Source of the DNA: Pyricularia pennisetigena
Taxonomy: Eukaryota; Ascomycota; Sordariomycetes; Magnaporthales; Pyriculariaceae
Reading direction: 5' to 3'
NCBI RefSeq assembly: GCF_004337985.1
Contig: NC_043743.1
Coordinates: 2,588,543 to 2,652,542, forward strand
Length of the DNA stretch: 64,000 nucleotides
Shown: piece after piece, positions 1 to 10,131 of the stretch
How the letters are laid out: every line of letters starts with the position of its first letter
Position numbering within the stretch: position 1 is the first letter of the stretch
Position numbers and translations under genes: made by a program
Notes under the pieces: generated by a model
Told to the model about the DNA's origin: nothing
Database searches by the model: none
What the model saw: only the letters and a program-made list of their open reading frames with translations

Positions 1-773
1 TCGACATTTCACTAGGGAACAATCCAGGGGCGATGCAGTTGACCCTGCCATCTCAACGTCAGTTTCCTGGACTCATTGGTCAAACGATCAGACTTAAATG
101 ATACAACATACCTAATGTTCCATTGCGGGAGAGCAACTGCGAGCTGCTTCACCATGTGAGTGACGGCAGCTTTTGACTGTCCATACGCCCAGCCGCCTGG
201 TGCCTTTCGGTTAAAGGCAGCCACGGAGCTCGTCACGACGACCTGTGATGACTGCGCAATGTTTCCTCTTTTATTACCCGAATCAAGGAGCAGTAGGAAA
301 GCCATTGTTGTGAACCACACGCTCGTTACGTTCACATTGAACGTCTGGTTCCAGTCAGCCGGGTCCGCTGAGAGTTGCTGATTCCTCCACTGTTCAATGG
401 TCGTATGCGGGGTGATCTGCGGCTCCGATGGAGGACCCCCAATGCCAGAATTGCAGATCAGGAGGTTCAGGTGGCCCGTATCCCTCTCAACGGCCTTGAC
501 AGCTTCAGCGAGGGACGCTTTGGACGTCACATCGGCCGTTATTGGCACCACGACGCCAGGACGATTGATGGATGCTGCCGCTTCCTTGAGAACTTCGGTC
601 CGACGGCCGAGGATGTAGACACGGTGTGCCCCGGCTTGCGCAAGGGCCTTTGCCATCATGAAACCGATACCCGTACCGCCACCAGTCACAAGGGCGACCA
701 TTCCGGTGGCGGAGAATATGCTGGCATTTATGCTCGAGGCATGATTATGCGCGGCGCTAGTTGCGGCGGACAT
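1..773 (-). CDS. short-chain dehydrogenase/reductase, 3' end cut by window edge
   Basis: Classical SDR, an NAD(P)-dependent oxidoreductase whose substrate cannot be read from sequence. Exon 1 is 773 to 112 and exon 2 runs from 44 off the left edge; the intron is 45-111 (67 nt, GTATGT...CAG). Visible motifs are the cofactor-binding TGGGTGIG near residues 30-37, the N-[SA]-G motif as NSGIGG, the conserved N before the catalytic region, and the catalytic Y-x3-K as YGQSK near residue 197. Splicing restores the usual post-catalytic VNCIAPG motif in exon 2, which supports the intron. About 24 residues precede the Rossmann fold, with no clear targeting signal. The C-terminal helix lies outside the window. 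The gene is divergent from the DUF1295 gene. The family is certain; the substrate is unknown. Confidence 0.9.
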
Positions 774-1788
774 GTTGTATTGAAACGTGATAACTCAGAG
801 AGAAGTAACCGAATAGCAATCCCCCAAATGTGGCTTTGCTCTAGCAATAACGACTCGAGAGCTCAACGGTATCGCTGGTCTATAGTGAGGCTGAATGGAG
901 TCAAGTCACTGATGGCTGAGTTGTTGATATTGCCTTTTTGTATTTAGACGTCGCAGCTCATATATGAGTCATACATAGTATGAAGTTTTGGTATGGTAGA
1001 TAGAAGAAGTTGACGTGAACAACGTCCAACTTCCGACGTTATCGTTAACCAGACCCATTTCGCAGATTGTCGCAGATGATACCATCGTGACCCCGCACAA
1101 GAAGTGAGGAGCGGCTTGGAGCTTGGATCCTTGACAGGCGGCACTAACCAAGCTCTAGACAGGCATGAAGCCTAACCCCGGTAATAACCCCAACTGGACT
1201 TTCAACTGGCTGCTGAGCACAGCTACCTGACTGGGTAATTGCCTGGGGCTCGTCGTCCAGCATATTCTGTGGGGGAGGTCCCAATTATTTCCGTCAGCAA
1301 TCGGACTTGTCGATCGCGTTATTTGACCGACACTCGACCCTTCTCGGTTCGGCGGACGCGCCCAGGACATTTGGTAGGATTCAAACAGAGTACACATGGA
1401 AGAGGGAGATATGGACAAGATAAAGACTTTGCGAGTGATACGTGCATGGAATATCTATCCAGCCACTTTGCTCGATTGAATCAAAGGGTGTGGAACCTAC
1501 GGAACCTACGGATATCAAATCCATCGATCGGCATTCGGCCTACAAACAGGCCGGGCGATGGACATGAGACTGCACGATCCACCAAGACCGCGACCCCACA
1601 AGGCGCACGATGCACTAAGCTAGCTTTCACCTATAAATCCTCGGTCTCCTTTGATGGCGTCATGACTGATTTTCAATGAAATGCCATTCTTATTTACATC
1701 AGACGAAGTTTCTAATATATAATAAACAACCCGGAGTCCGCCAAGCAAATACATTCGGGTTGTTTTGGGGGGAGCAAGACTCGCTACA
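774..1788. other. intergenic, divergent promoter region
   Basis: About 1 kb between two divergent starts. The short frames on both strands have no family resemblance and no consistent splice signals. An AT-rich TATA-like stretch (TATATAATAAA, about 1714-1724) lies about 65 nt before the DUF1295 start. Nothing else is recognisable. Confidence 0.5.
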
Positions 1789-2902
1789 ATGGCGTCCCTA
1801 CTACATGCCCTGCTTCGAATGACCAACTTCAAGAACCCATTCTTGAGGACATTCGTGCCAGCGGTTGGGTTGATTTATGGGTTACAAATCGGTGTTGCTA
1901 TTCCCAGCATCATCGCTCAATCCGAGCGTTTCTACGAGTACGTAAGAGCCCGCCGTGATACAAGGCGTACTCTAGACTAATGGAATTATTCCTCATCAGT
2001 GTCTCAGGATCCCTCACCTATCTGGCTGCAACGGGGCTGAGCCTGTACCTGCCAGCCATCCGCGCCCGTGCTGCCGCCGCCAATGCTGGACTGCCAGTCC
2101 CGCCTCTCCCGAGTCTGCTGGCCCCGTTCACCAATCCCTCGGCAGCCCTCAACTGGCGCCAGGTCATTCTTAGCGCCGCGGTCGGTGTCTGGGCGACGCG
2201 ATTGGGCTCGTACCTGTTTGAGCGGGTTCTCAAGGAAGGCAAGGACTCGCGCTTTGACGAGATCAAGAAGTCGCCGCCTAGGTTCCTGACCGCGTGGATC
2301 GCCCAGGGGACCTGGGTCACTCTCTGCTCACTGCCAGTCCTCGCCATCAACTCGGTCCCATCTGCCGCCCTCCGTGCCGCGCCTGGCAGTGTGCGCGTCA
2401 CCGATGCAATTGGCCTTTCGCTCTTCCTGCTGGGATTCGGGTTCGAGGTCGTTGCCGATAGGCAAAAGTCCAAGTGGGCTAGTGAGAAGAGGGCCAAGCT
2501 TCACGATGAGCAGTTCATGACCCGCGGTCTCTGGACTGTGAGGTAAGTTTGGCTGTCCTTCATTCTTGTCGAAACTATTGAAAATGTTCACTAACGCGCG
2601 CCGACAGCCAATACCCTAATTATTTCGGCGAGATCTCCCTCTGGACCGGTATCGCGACTGTGGCCGCTGGAGCTCTGCGAACCCAGCCTATCCAGTCGGC
2701 AATCGGCTTGGGCGGGGGCGTAGGAGGCATTACTGCAGCTGCGGCAATGTCATACATCAGCCCTCTTTTTGCCTATTTGCTGCTGACCAAGGTCTCGGGA
2801 ATCCCGATGAGTGAGAAGAAGTATGACAGGAAGTTTGGTGACAGGAAGGATTATCAGGACTGGAAGAAGAACACGCCCAGGCTTATCCCCAAGCTGCTGT
2901 AA
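1789..2902 (+). CDS. DUF1295 / steroid 5-alpha-reductase-like membrane protein
   Basis: Three exons: 1789-1937, 2000-2542, 2608-2902, giving 328 residues. Introns are 1938-1999 (GTACGT...CAG) and 2543-2607 (GTAAGT...CAG). The joins give FYDVSGSLTYL and WTVSQYPNYFGEI; the latter is the hallmark YPNYFGE signature of the DUF1295/ICMT/5-alpha-reductase C-terminal domain. Several hydrophobic segments indicate a multi-pass membrane protein, probably in the ER, and the C-terminus is lysine/arginine rich. Relatives are annotated as NADPH-dependent steroid or lipid reductases, but the substrate of the fungal DUF1295 proteins is not established. The start was chosen at ACAATGG because MASLLHALLR begins the conserved region; an in-frame ATG at 1765 would add eight residues. 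Confidence 0.88.
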
Positions 2903-3114
2903 TGAATACTACCCGGAAACAAAGTCATGTCTATGATGGTATAGAGAAGACAACCAAAACAAAACCCATAAAAAAAGTGAACAAAGACAGTCTTTCCAAT
3001 CAAACTCCGTTTCGCCCCTTTCGTCACTTCCAGTCGTTATTGATACCCAGTTGCAACATAATCACATTGCAGAGCAGTAGTATACTCCTTAACTCCGCCC
3101 GCCGACCAGAGGCT

Positions 3115-3986
3115 TCAAGCCCTCTTCTTCAACATGATCTTGATGAACTCGTCTTCGTTGATGCCTCCCTTGCCCTCGGAATCGAATTCCCTGATCATGC
3201 TCTGCAGCTCCTGCTCCTCAATCACCTGTCCCAGGTCGTCCATGACGCGCCGCAGGTCATCAACCGTGATGATGCCCCGGCCTTCCACGTCAAAGAGCTT
3301 AAAGGCGCGCCTGCACTCCTCCACGGGGTCCCTGTTGGCGACGAGGGTGCCCGCTATGGCCTGCCAGATGGGCAGGGTAAACTCTCGGAAGACAGGGCCG
3401 CACTCCCTCTTCGGGTCCCAGTTCAGCGGCTGCACGGCATACTTTTGGAGGTGGCTGAAGGTCTCGGCCTTGGGGAGCTCGAAACCAAGGGCTCGCAGGG
3501 CGAAGCGAAATTCGTGGTAATCGATCCGCCCGTCTTTGTCTGCGTCGAAAACTCCAAACTGTAACAATTCGCGAGGACAGACGTCAGCAGAGGCCCCAAA
3601 GGGGAAAGAACAAAATTGAATTTTTTTTTGTATCGAGTCCATAGGGGAGAGGGGCAAAAGTCACTTGGACGTACCGCATCGTTGATCTGACCCTTCAAAT
3701 CTTCTGACAACTTCATAAACTCCTCGCGCGACGGCGCTAGAGGCGCGGAAGAAGCTGCACCCCTGGAGGCCATCATTTGATATGCGGTCCTGGAAACAGG
3801 ACTTGGGACGGAGCGATAGGGTGAAGGCGACTGTTGAACGTGACGTATGTAGGGATCGGGTTGTCCCTCGAAAGACGAGCTTAAACGCGACATTGGGAAC
3901 CGCGACTCGGAAAATTGTACCGTTTTGGATACTGTTTTGCGTACTGTCGTCCCTTCTGGTGGATATGTCGAGAAGCTTGACCCCAC
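3115..3986 (-). CDS. centrin-like EF-hand protein (Cdc31/caltractin family)
   Basis: Exons 3986-3675 and 3558-3115; the intron 3559-3674 has GTACGT...CAG ends and the join reads NDAFGVFDADKDGRID. The predicted product is 251 residues. EF-hand 1 has a canonical loop (DADKDGRIDYHE) followed by the centrin-typical RALGF. The second EF-hand is replaced by a noncanonical insert (NWDPKRECGP...). Loops 3 (DVEGRGIITVDD) and 4 (DSEGKGGINEDE) are degenerate at Ca-coordinating positions. The spacing RRAFKLFD...LRRVM..LG matches centrin. Centrins act at spindle pole bodies, in mRNA export and in nucleotide excision repair. The first ~95 residues are Ser/Pro-rich and unlike core centrin; an in-frame ATG at 3893 (MSRLSSSF) would give 220 residues and may be the real start. 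The gene is divergent from the BUD22-like gene, only 123 nt away. Confidence 0.85.
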
Positions 3987-4109
3987 TCTTTTGCAAGCAA
4001 GTATTCAAAATTTCTCGGCCGGCTCGTGCCGCAAATCGCTGCAATTGAATGATAAGTGACAAAATAAAATAAAAGCCAGCCCAACGGAGCAGACAGAAAA
4101 GATTACAAA
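3987..4109. promoter_or_regulatory. compact bidirectional promoter between centrin-like and BUD22-like genes
   Basis: Only 123 nt separate the two divergent start codons (216 nt if the centrin gene starts at 3893). The stretch is AT-rich near the BUD22 side, with AAAATAAAATAAAAG at about 4060-4075. It must hold both 5' UTRs and the promoters of both genes. No specific factor site is recognised. Confidence 0.55.
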
Positions 4110-5563
4110 ATGCCAAAAAGGAAAAGGTCGGACGAGGAGGATTTTGAAAAGACCTTTGAGCGCTTCAACAAAGAGCTCTTCCGGGCGCTCAAAGTAGCCA
4201 AGGGCTTTGAGAGGCAGCGGCTGGCAAAACGAGTTAAAGATGTGAAGCTGCCCCAGGACAAGATTCAGCGGCTGGAGCAGGAGGTGGAGGTGCTCAAGGT
4301 AAGATTGCGATTGTTTTTTTTTTTTTTTTTTTTTTTTTTTTCGCACTCATCAGCCGACTGGGGTCTTTGTAGATGCATTTACTGAATTATTTTTGGTAGG
4401 CTTTGGATCTTCACCAAGCTGCACAAGCCCACCTTTGTTCGGCTTTGTTAAAGGTCAAGGCGGCAGCTCAATCACCGCTGCTTCCGGAAGCCATCAAAAA
4501 CGGCGTGCCGAAGCCGGAAATCTCAGAGGAGGAACGCCACGCACTGCACAACGTGACCAGCGCTCTTTACAAGCGCAACCAGGTTCGTGCCGTCATATCG
4601 GCTGCTATTCCCGCCCTCTGCCAGAGTCTTGGGGTATCGCCGCCCGGTGATAAATCCAAGGCAAAGGCCGATGCTACTACTTCATCTAAAAAGGAGTTTA
4701 GTGATGATTCCTCAGCCAAGGTTTCGGCGGCCAAGTTGTTGCAAGAAAGGCGAAAAGGCCGGGCGGACCAATCCTCTGGGGAAGAGGAGGATTCGTCTTC
4801 GAATGAAGATGGATACGAATCAGAAGAAGAGCTGGACGACGAGACCATCGATCGAATGGAGGCAATGCTTGGCGACAGCTCGTCAGAGGAGGAAATGGAC
4901 TCGGACGGTGAAGGTGTCGCCAGCTTGAAACGCCTAGCTCAGCGTAGCAGCCTTGACGACGACATATCACTTCCTGGAAGCGATTCCGCTCCCGAAGAAG
5001 AATACCCCGAAGATGACGAAGTCACAATTCCATCATCCTCAAGCTCTGAATCCGAGCCCGAGGCAGCGGCACCGCCACCCAAAAAGGCCAAAAAGAAGGA
5101 AAGGAAGACGAAGCCAATGAGGGATGAAGAGATAGTCGAGTCAGTAGCATTGCCGACCCTGATGGGTGGCTATATATCCGGATCGGAGGAAGCATCAGAT
5201 GTCGATGTGGCACCGGCGCCCCGCAAGAACCGTAGAGGTCAGAAGGCGCGTCAGGCCCTTGCGGAAAAGAAGTACGGAGACAAAGCCAAACATCTCAGCA
5301 AGCAAAAGGAGGCCGGCTGGGATCCTAAGAGGGGTGCTGTGGATACCGGCGACGGCAAGCCGTGGAAAAGGGGGGTGCGAAATCCGCTACAGCAGAAAAA
5401 GGATGGTGACAGTAAGGGTCCTAAGCAAGAGGAGGCCAAAAAGCCTGAGAAGAAGAGCCGAGATGACGATGGTCCTCTTCACCCCAGTTGGCTTGCCAAG
5501 AAGAAGGCCAAGCAAGCCCAAGAGAATGCGTCTTTCCAAGGAAAGAAGATAACATTTGATTAG
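4110..5563 (+). CDS. BUD22: BUD22-like ribosome biogenesis protein
   Basis: Two exons, 4110-4298 and 4400-5563, giving 450 residues. The intron 4299-4399 (GTAAGA...TAG) holds a 28-nt T run that serves as an extreme polypyrimidine tract. The N-terminal half is a basic helical domain (RFNKELFRALKVAKGFERQRL, then a conserved LHxxxxxHL segment). The middle is a long acidic, serine-rich low-complexity region. The C-terminus holds the family signature HPSWLAKKKAK ... FQGKKITFD. BUD22 proteins are nucleolar factors needed for small-subunit rRNA processing, and the Lys-rich tail fits nucleolar targeting. The C-terminal signature makes this call strong. Confidence 0.9.
4314..4341. repeat. 28-nt poly-T tract inside the BUD22-like intron
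   Basis: Uninterrupted T run about 15 nt after the 5' splice site and about 60 nt before the 3' splice site. Length polymorphism is expected. Confidence 0.95.
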
Positions 5564-6111
5564 TTCATGTTGTAGCCACAAATTATAAGAATATGTTGAT
5601 GCATTGCACTTGGCCGGTGCGGTAACTGGAGTATTTAAAACCCACGGTGTCTTTTTTTTTTTTTTTTTTTTTTTTTTTTCTCTCTCTCTCTCTCTTTCTC
5701 TCTCTTCTGGATGCTTCCCAATCGGTACACGATGATCAAGCAAAATTCCCTGCCGTGAGCCCTGACCGTGTCGCTATCTCGGGGAGCGTCAATGGAGCGG
5801 GAGTGACGAGGCAGATACCTTAAGTAGTATACAAAAGTCCGCTCCTTCCAAATACATCGTTCCGCGTGTTTAGATCGACGCTAGAGCGTTCGTCCAATTG
5901 AGATCCAGGGTTGATCGATTAAGTTAACCAATAGCAAGCCCAAAAGTTCCGCGTTTCAACATAGATATAAAATAAGTTACGCTCCTAGTGATCAGGCTTA
6001 TTTTGCTCACCACATTGCTCTCATTTGCTTTGCTAAACGGCTGGGCGTCGAGCATTCGTCGATGAGTGGCTTCATCAAGCTGTTGAGAGTCTCGTTCACA
6101 ACACCAAGCCA
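5564..6111. other. intergenic, 3' of BUD22-like gene
   Basis: Holds the BUD22 3' UTR and a T28-(CT)n low-complexity block. The rest is unremarkable, with no coding signal. Confidence 0.5.
5652..5706. repeat. poly-T followed by CT-rich microsatellite
   Basis: A T28 run (5652-5679) passes directly into imperfect CT repeats to about 5706, about 90 nt after the BUD22 stop codon. Confidence 0.95.
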
Positions 6112-6215
6112 GGGGATGTGGTTTAGTGGTATAATGCTTCCTTAGCAACTTCAGCTCATCTGGCTAAAGTTCGCAATATTGGAAGAGGTCCCGAGTTCGA
6201 TTCTTGGCGTCTCCA
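6112..6215 (+). tRNA. tRNA-Ala(AGC) with 32-nt intron
   Basis: The acceptor stem GGGGATG/CGTCTCC pairs fully, with wobbles at 3:70 and 6:67; G3:U70 is the main alanine identity pair. Discriminator A73 is at 6215. The D arm matches the A-box (TGGTTTAGTGG) and the T arm the B-box (GTTCGATTC). The anticodon stem CTTCC (6137-6141) pairs with GGAAG (6181-6185). The loop TTAGCA places anticodon AGC at 6144-6146. The intron 6148-6179 sits after position 37, the canonical site, and contains GCTAA (6163-6167), complementary to TTAGC around the anticodon as in the usual anticodon-intron pairing. A T5 terminator follows. Confidence 0.93.
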
Positions 6216-7139
6216 GTCTAGCTTTTTGTCCAATGAGTCATTTTTGTCGCCGTTATCGTCGAGGAGGCTATGTATTGCTTTGGGGACGCGTCGGCATCAC
6301 TACCGAGGCGGTCGTGTTGTTGCAGTTGTTGCCATATGTCATAGATCACAGATAACCCGCCTTCGTCACGCCTTTGCTTTAAAAGAGATTTAGCTGCAGT
6401 TGAGCGGTCATGAAGTCAAGAAAGGCACAGACTTTGTCTGCCGGAGCCTATAATAAAAGTGTGTGATTAACAGTGAAACTAAACACAGCTTATACTGTAA
6501 GGTTAAGAGCGGTTCTGGTGGGAAACTTGCGTAATAATACCAGTAAGTAAAGCAAATATTCTGTGTATTTTTATTTTAGCGACGCTTTCCCTTTGCAAAA
6601 TTTCCTCGAGAGATTCAACTTCCAATTCGCCTCTTCAATTAGATGTATGACACACAGACTGCATCTATATCCATACATTAACATGTATTTTAACTGGTAA
6701 GCTTTCATCAAGGTTCTCGTTTCCGCAATGAGCAACGTATCTCTTTGTCAACTTCCACTATGTAGGCTTTAATATCTGAACAAGGATAAGTGACAGCCCA
6801 CAGTGCGGAGGATCCCTCCTGTGCAATTTTTGACTCAAAGATCAGAGACTTCATGGACCCCATCCATCATCTCAACGCTCTTATTGACACAAGTTGCGTC
6901 TGTTGCATTTCAGGTAGATTTGAACTCGCCCCTGTCTAAGTTTAGCCATAAAATGGAAGGAAACCTTTCTGATATCTGATGACAGGCTCTATACCCAAGT
7001 CAAGCATGTCTAATTCCCAAGCACGCCATATGGTGACAAAATCTCGTACAATGGGACATTTTCCCCTGTAATGTGCCGATAGAAGGAGCTTATGGAAAAA
7101 TGAAATATGATGCTGTTAATCTGGTATAACATGACGACC
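6216..7139. other. intergenic between tRNA-Ala and the carrier gene
   Basis: About 0.9 kb, relatively AT-rich. It includes the 3' UTR of the carrier gene on the minus strand. No coding frame or structured RNA is recognised. Confidence 0.5.
6223..6227 (+). terminator. Pol III terminator of tRNA-Ala
   Basis: TTTTT starts 8 nt after the mature 3' end, the normal RNA polymerase III stop. Confidence 0.8.
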
Positions 7140-8824
7140 TTACACCTTCTTCAGGCTTGCCTCGTCCCGCATCTTCCGGAAGAAGTCCATCACTCCTCCG
7201 TAGACAACCAACAAGATACCACCTGAGAATTCCTCATGTTAGCACTCTGGCTTGTCAAACCAGGAAAAATTGCAATTACTTACCTCCGGGGCCAAGACGC
7301 AAAACCTTGGGAAGGAATCCTGAATTGCATCATGTCAGTATACTTGAAGAACGCTAATCTTGAATACGAGAGCTTGAGGAGAGTGGCGAGAATAAAGACG
7401 TGCCTTTGTAAAGAGCAGCAAAGCCCTCTTCCCTCATGACTGTTCCAAGTGCGGGCCACGCCCAGTTGTACTTGGGAGTAACACCAGGCACCTTGGTGGT
7501 GTTCTGGATTCGAGACTTGACCACATCCCTGAAGGAAGAAATGGTTAGAGTATGTGCGTTGCCGGTGAGAGCATATGCACTCTTGACTTACATAGGCCTG
7601 TAGATGGAGATACAGAGTCAGCCACAATCCTATTGCAAATGCACATATTTCGATATGAAAGGGAGACTCACGTGTTCAATATGGTTCCGACTTTGGGAGG
7701 AGGGTTTCAAGGTTAGCATGAGCATGGACTCATATATCACGCTCCAACAGTCCACATGGTACCATGAGATGACTGTAAGGAGTGCGCTTACCGGTTCCTC
7801 CTATTGATCCCGCCAAAATGTCGCTGGCCATCTGACCCTTTTTGGTATCGGCCTTGGGCAGCAGCTGACGGACCTGGTGAATGCAGCCAAAGTAGCCAGC
7901 ATTCCACAAGATGTGCCTCCACATGGTAGACTCCAATCCGGTGTACAAAGCTAGGATGCCCTCATTCTTAACGGTCTTGAGGAGAACGTCAACGGGGCCG
8001 TTGTACTTGGACGCCGAGACCTTGTCCTGAAGTCGAATCTTGATCAACTCACTGGGGGTAAGAGCATCAGCATCAGTGCCGGTTCAGCACCGAGACGTCG
8101 ACAGAATTGAATCAACATACAATGGAACAACGACAAAAGACTCGGTGGCACCAGCCGAGGCACCGGTCAGGACGGAGAGCCCCTGGGTCATCTTCTCCTG
8201 GCCGAAGGCATTGCGATAGAACTTTCCCCATTCGTCGTTGGCGGCAAACTTGGTGGCACGCTTAGGAGCCTCCATCAAGATGGGGGCTGTGATGCCGCGG
8301 TAGAGCCGCGAGAAGCCCTCGTTCTTGATGATCTTACGGAAGCAATCGAGCGTGCCATTGTAAGAGTCGGCACCAACGGCTGTACTTGTCTGAAGTTGCC
8401 TGATGGATTGGAGTCCAGTAAGTATCTGGGTCCGGTTTAAGCATCGAGGAGCATGCCGTCCCGATGACTCCGAGGAAGTCAAATACATGCATATCACTCA
8501 CATGCGGGTCTTCACGACATCCAGGGGATACATAACCAGAATCTAAGCGTAACACAGCATGAGCGAATGATCAATTTGAGCGATGCAAGCTAGGTTCAGC
8601 CTGTAATGCATTGTCCAAGATATTCAGTAGCTTTGCCTACCTCAGAGACTCCAGCGACGGCACCTGTACAGCGGGACGCAACGGTTAGTCTCGGCTGGTC
8701 GCGTGCTCAATTGTTTATTCTGCAAATCACCAATCTGGGGTTCTCTTGGTACTGCATGCATGGCACACAACTACTCACCAGCCGCAAACTGGTAGATGAA
8801 AGGGAGAGGCTTCTCGGAAGACAT
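7140..8824 (-). CDS. mitochondrial 2-oxodicarboxylate carrier (ODC family)
   Basis: Inner-membrane solute carrier family member that exchanges oxoadipate/oxoglutarate, linked to lysine metabolism. Ten exons: 8824-8779, 8663-8641, 8542-8502, 8399-8121, 8051-7792, 7690-7672, 7597-7592, 7528-7404, 7319-7284, 7222-7140; total 918 nt, 305 residues. The threefold carrier repeat is complete. Its signatures are PLDVVKTR (exon 3), PFELIKIR (exon 4/5 join) and PMDVVKSR (exons 6-8). The third needs a 6-nt microexon, GCCTAT, that supplies Pro and Met. The intron between exons 8 and 9 uses a GC donor (G|GCACGT...CAG), which is required to keep frame into FLPKVLRLGPGG. The assignment to ODC rather than another dicarboxylate carrier rests on ESFVVVPFELIKIRLQD and the C-terminal GGVMDFFRKMRDE. 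Confidence 0.92.
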
Positions 8825-10131
8825 GTTTGCTGTATCGGATCAACGAATTTCGTATAGCGGGGTGTCCAGAGATCTTGTGCGACAAATTGCGGCTCTTTGC
8901 TGCGACGTGCCTGGCTAGACCGCGATTTGTGCTTTTGCAACCGGTGAGGTGGATTGGAATCTAATACGACAAACCGGAGCGTGAATTTGTTTCCGCGCAC
9001 ATGCAATAGGTAGGTAAACCCTGCTTCTGCACTTGCCGCGTACGGTTAGCCGTGCTATCTGCAGGGACCCACTAAACCGATTGCCAAGCCCAGTGGATGG
9101 ATGCTATTGACAGTCGCGAGATCCGAACGTTGGGTACCAGTTTAAGCCACCTCCGAGTAAGGTGACGTTCCTACCGTACGGTTCCGGGGTATATCTTGAA
9201 GTAAGTTTCAAGGTTAAACGGCAAAACATCTCGCTGTATTGATTTGGAGACTGTTTGGTCTCTCGAGCGAAGCATACCTGCAAGATCACACCAATTCGTG
9301 GGCTGATATGGACCAATTCCTCCCTTTAAAGGTACCCCGGACCCATAGTGGTTTGCTGACCCGGCGTCCCCGCATATCGGAGCTCTGAAATGGTGCACGT
9401 CATTGAGGGCTTCCGCCACTGTACTGTGTGCGACAATTTCAGATGTGCAAAGAAATTCAAGGCGTGGTGCTCGTGCATACAACGAGCCTGCCGCGCCTAG
9501 GGACTTGAGTCTAGGAAAACATAGAGGCTAAATTATACCGAGTCACGGCTGATGAACTTGGAACTGACTTGAAATCCTCTGAGCCTACCCCTCTTGACAA
9601 AGTTGGCTGTGTAAATAAGTTTTGAAGGTCTCCAGGAACGTGTGTAAGCCTTTGTTCATCCCACGCCGATACTGTACGTGCGCTGATTGGCCGCCGCAAG
9701 CGCGATAGTGCGCACCATAGCTTTTGACACACACACACACACACTACTAACTAGACAGATAGACACATTTCATTAAATCGCTCTGCTGAACACTACAAAA
9801 TCTCGCGCTGCAAACCACCGACCACAAGCAAGTCTCGCATCTATCGAACTCGAAAGTCAATCAGAAGAAAACACGACAAATTCCTCTCGAAACCTCTGCC
9901 TGAGACTGCTGACCGAACACTTCGATTGTTGCTGAGCGGAAACTCATCAAATTCGGCAGCACTACCAAAGCTCCCACCCCTCCCAGCGATCCCGTGGTGA
10001 CCTTCCCTTACCACTTCAACAGCTTGCGCCTTTAAATACGCCGTGGTCCGCTTGAGGCTCACAGCGAGGCGCAACTCTGAAGTGTCGGGCAGTCTCCCAC
10101 CGCTCGACCGACCCGAAAACCCCAACAACTC
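8825..10131. other. intergenic, divergent region
   Basis: 1.3 kb between the divergent carrier and IBTK-like genes. It contains TAGGTAGGTA (9007-9016) about 185 nt upstream of the carrier start and an (AC)n run at 9727-9744. The pyrimidine/adenine-rich stretch 9750-10131 probably includes the 5' UTR of the plus-strand gene. No gene seen. Confidence 0.5.
9727..9744. repeat. (AC)9 microsatellite
   Basis: Perfect dinucleotide repeat in the upstream region of the IBTK-like gene. Confidence 0.9.

Noticed and set aside
2018..2497. Long antisense frame across the DUF1295 gene
   Set aside because: GC-rich codon shadow of a well-supported plus-strand gene; similar antisense frames occur under ATG13, eRF3 and the ABC gene.
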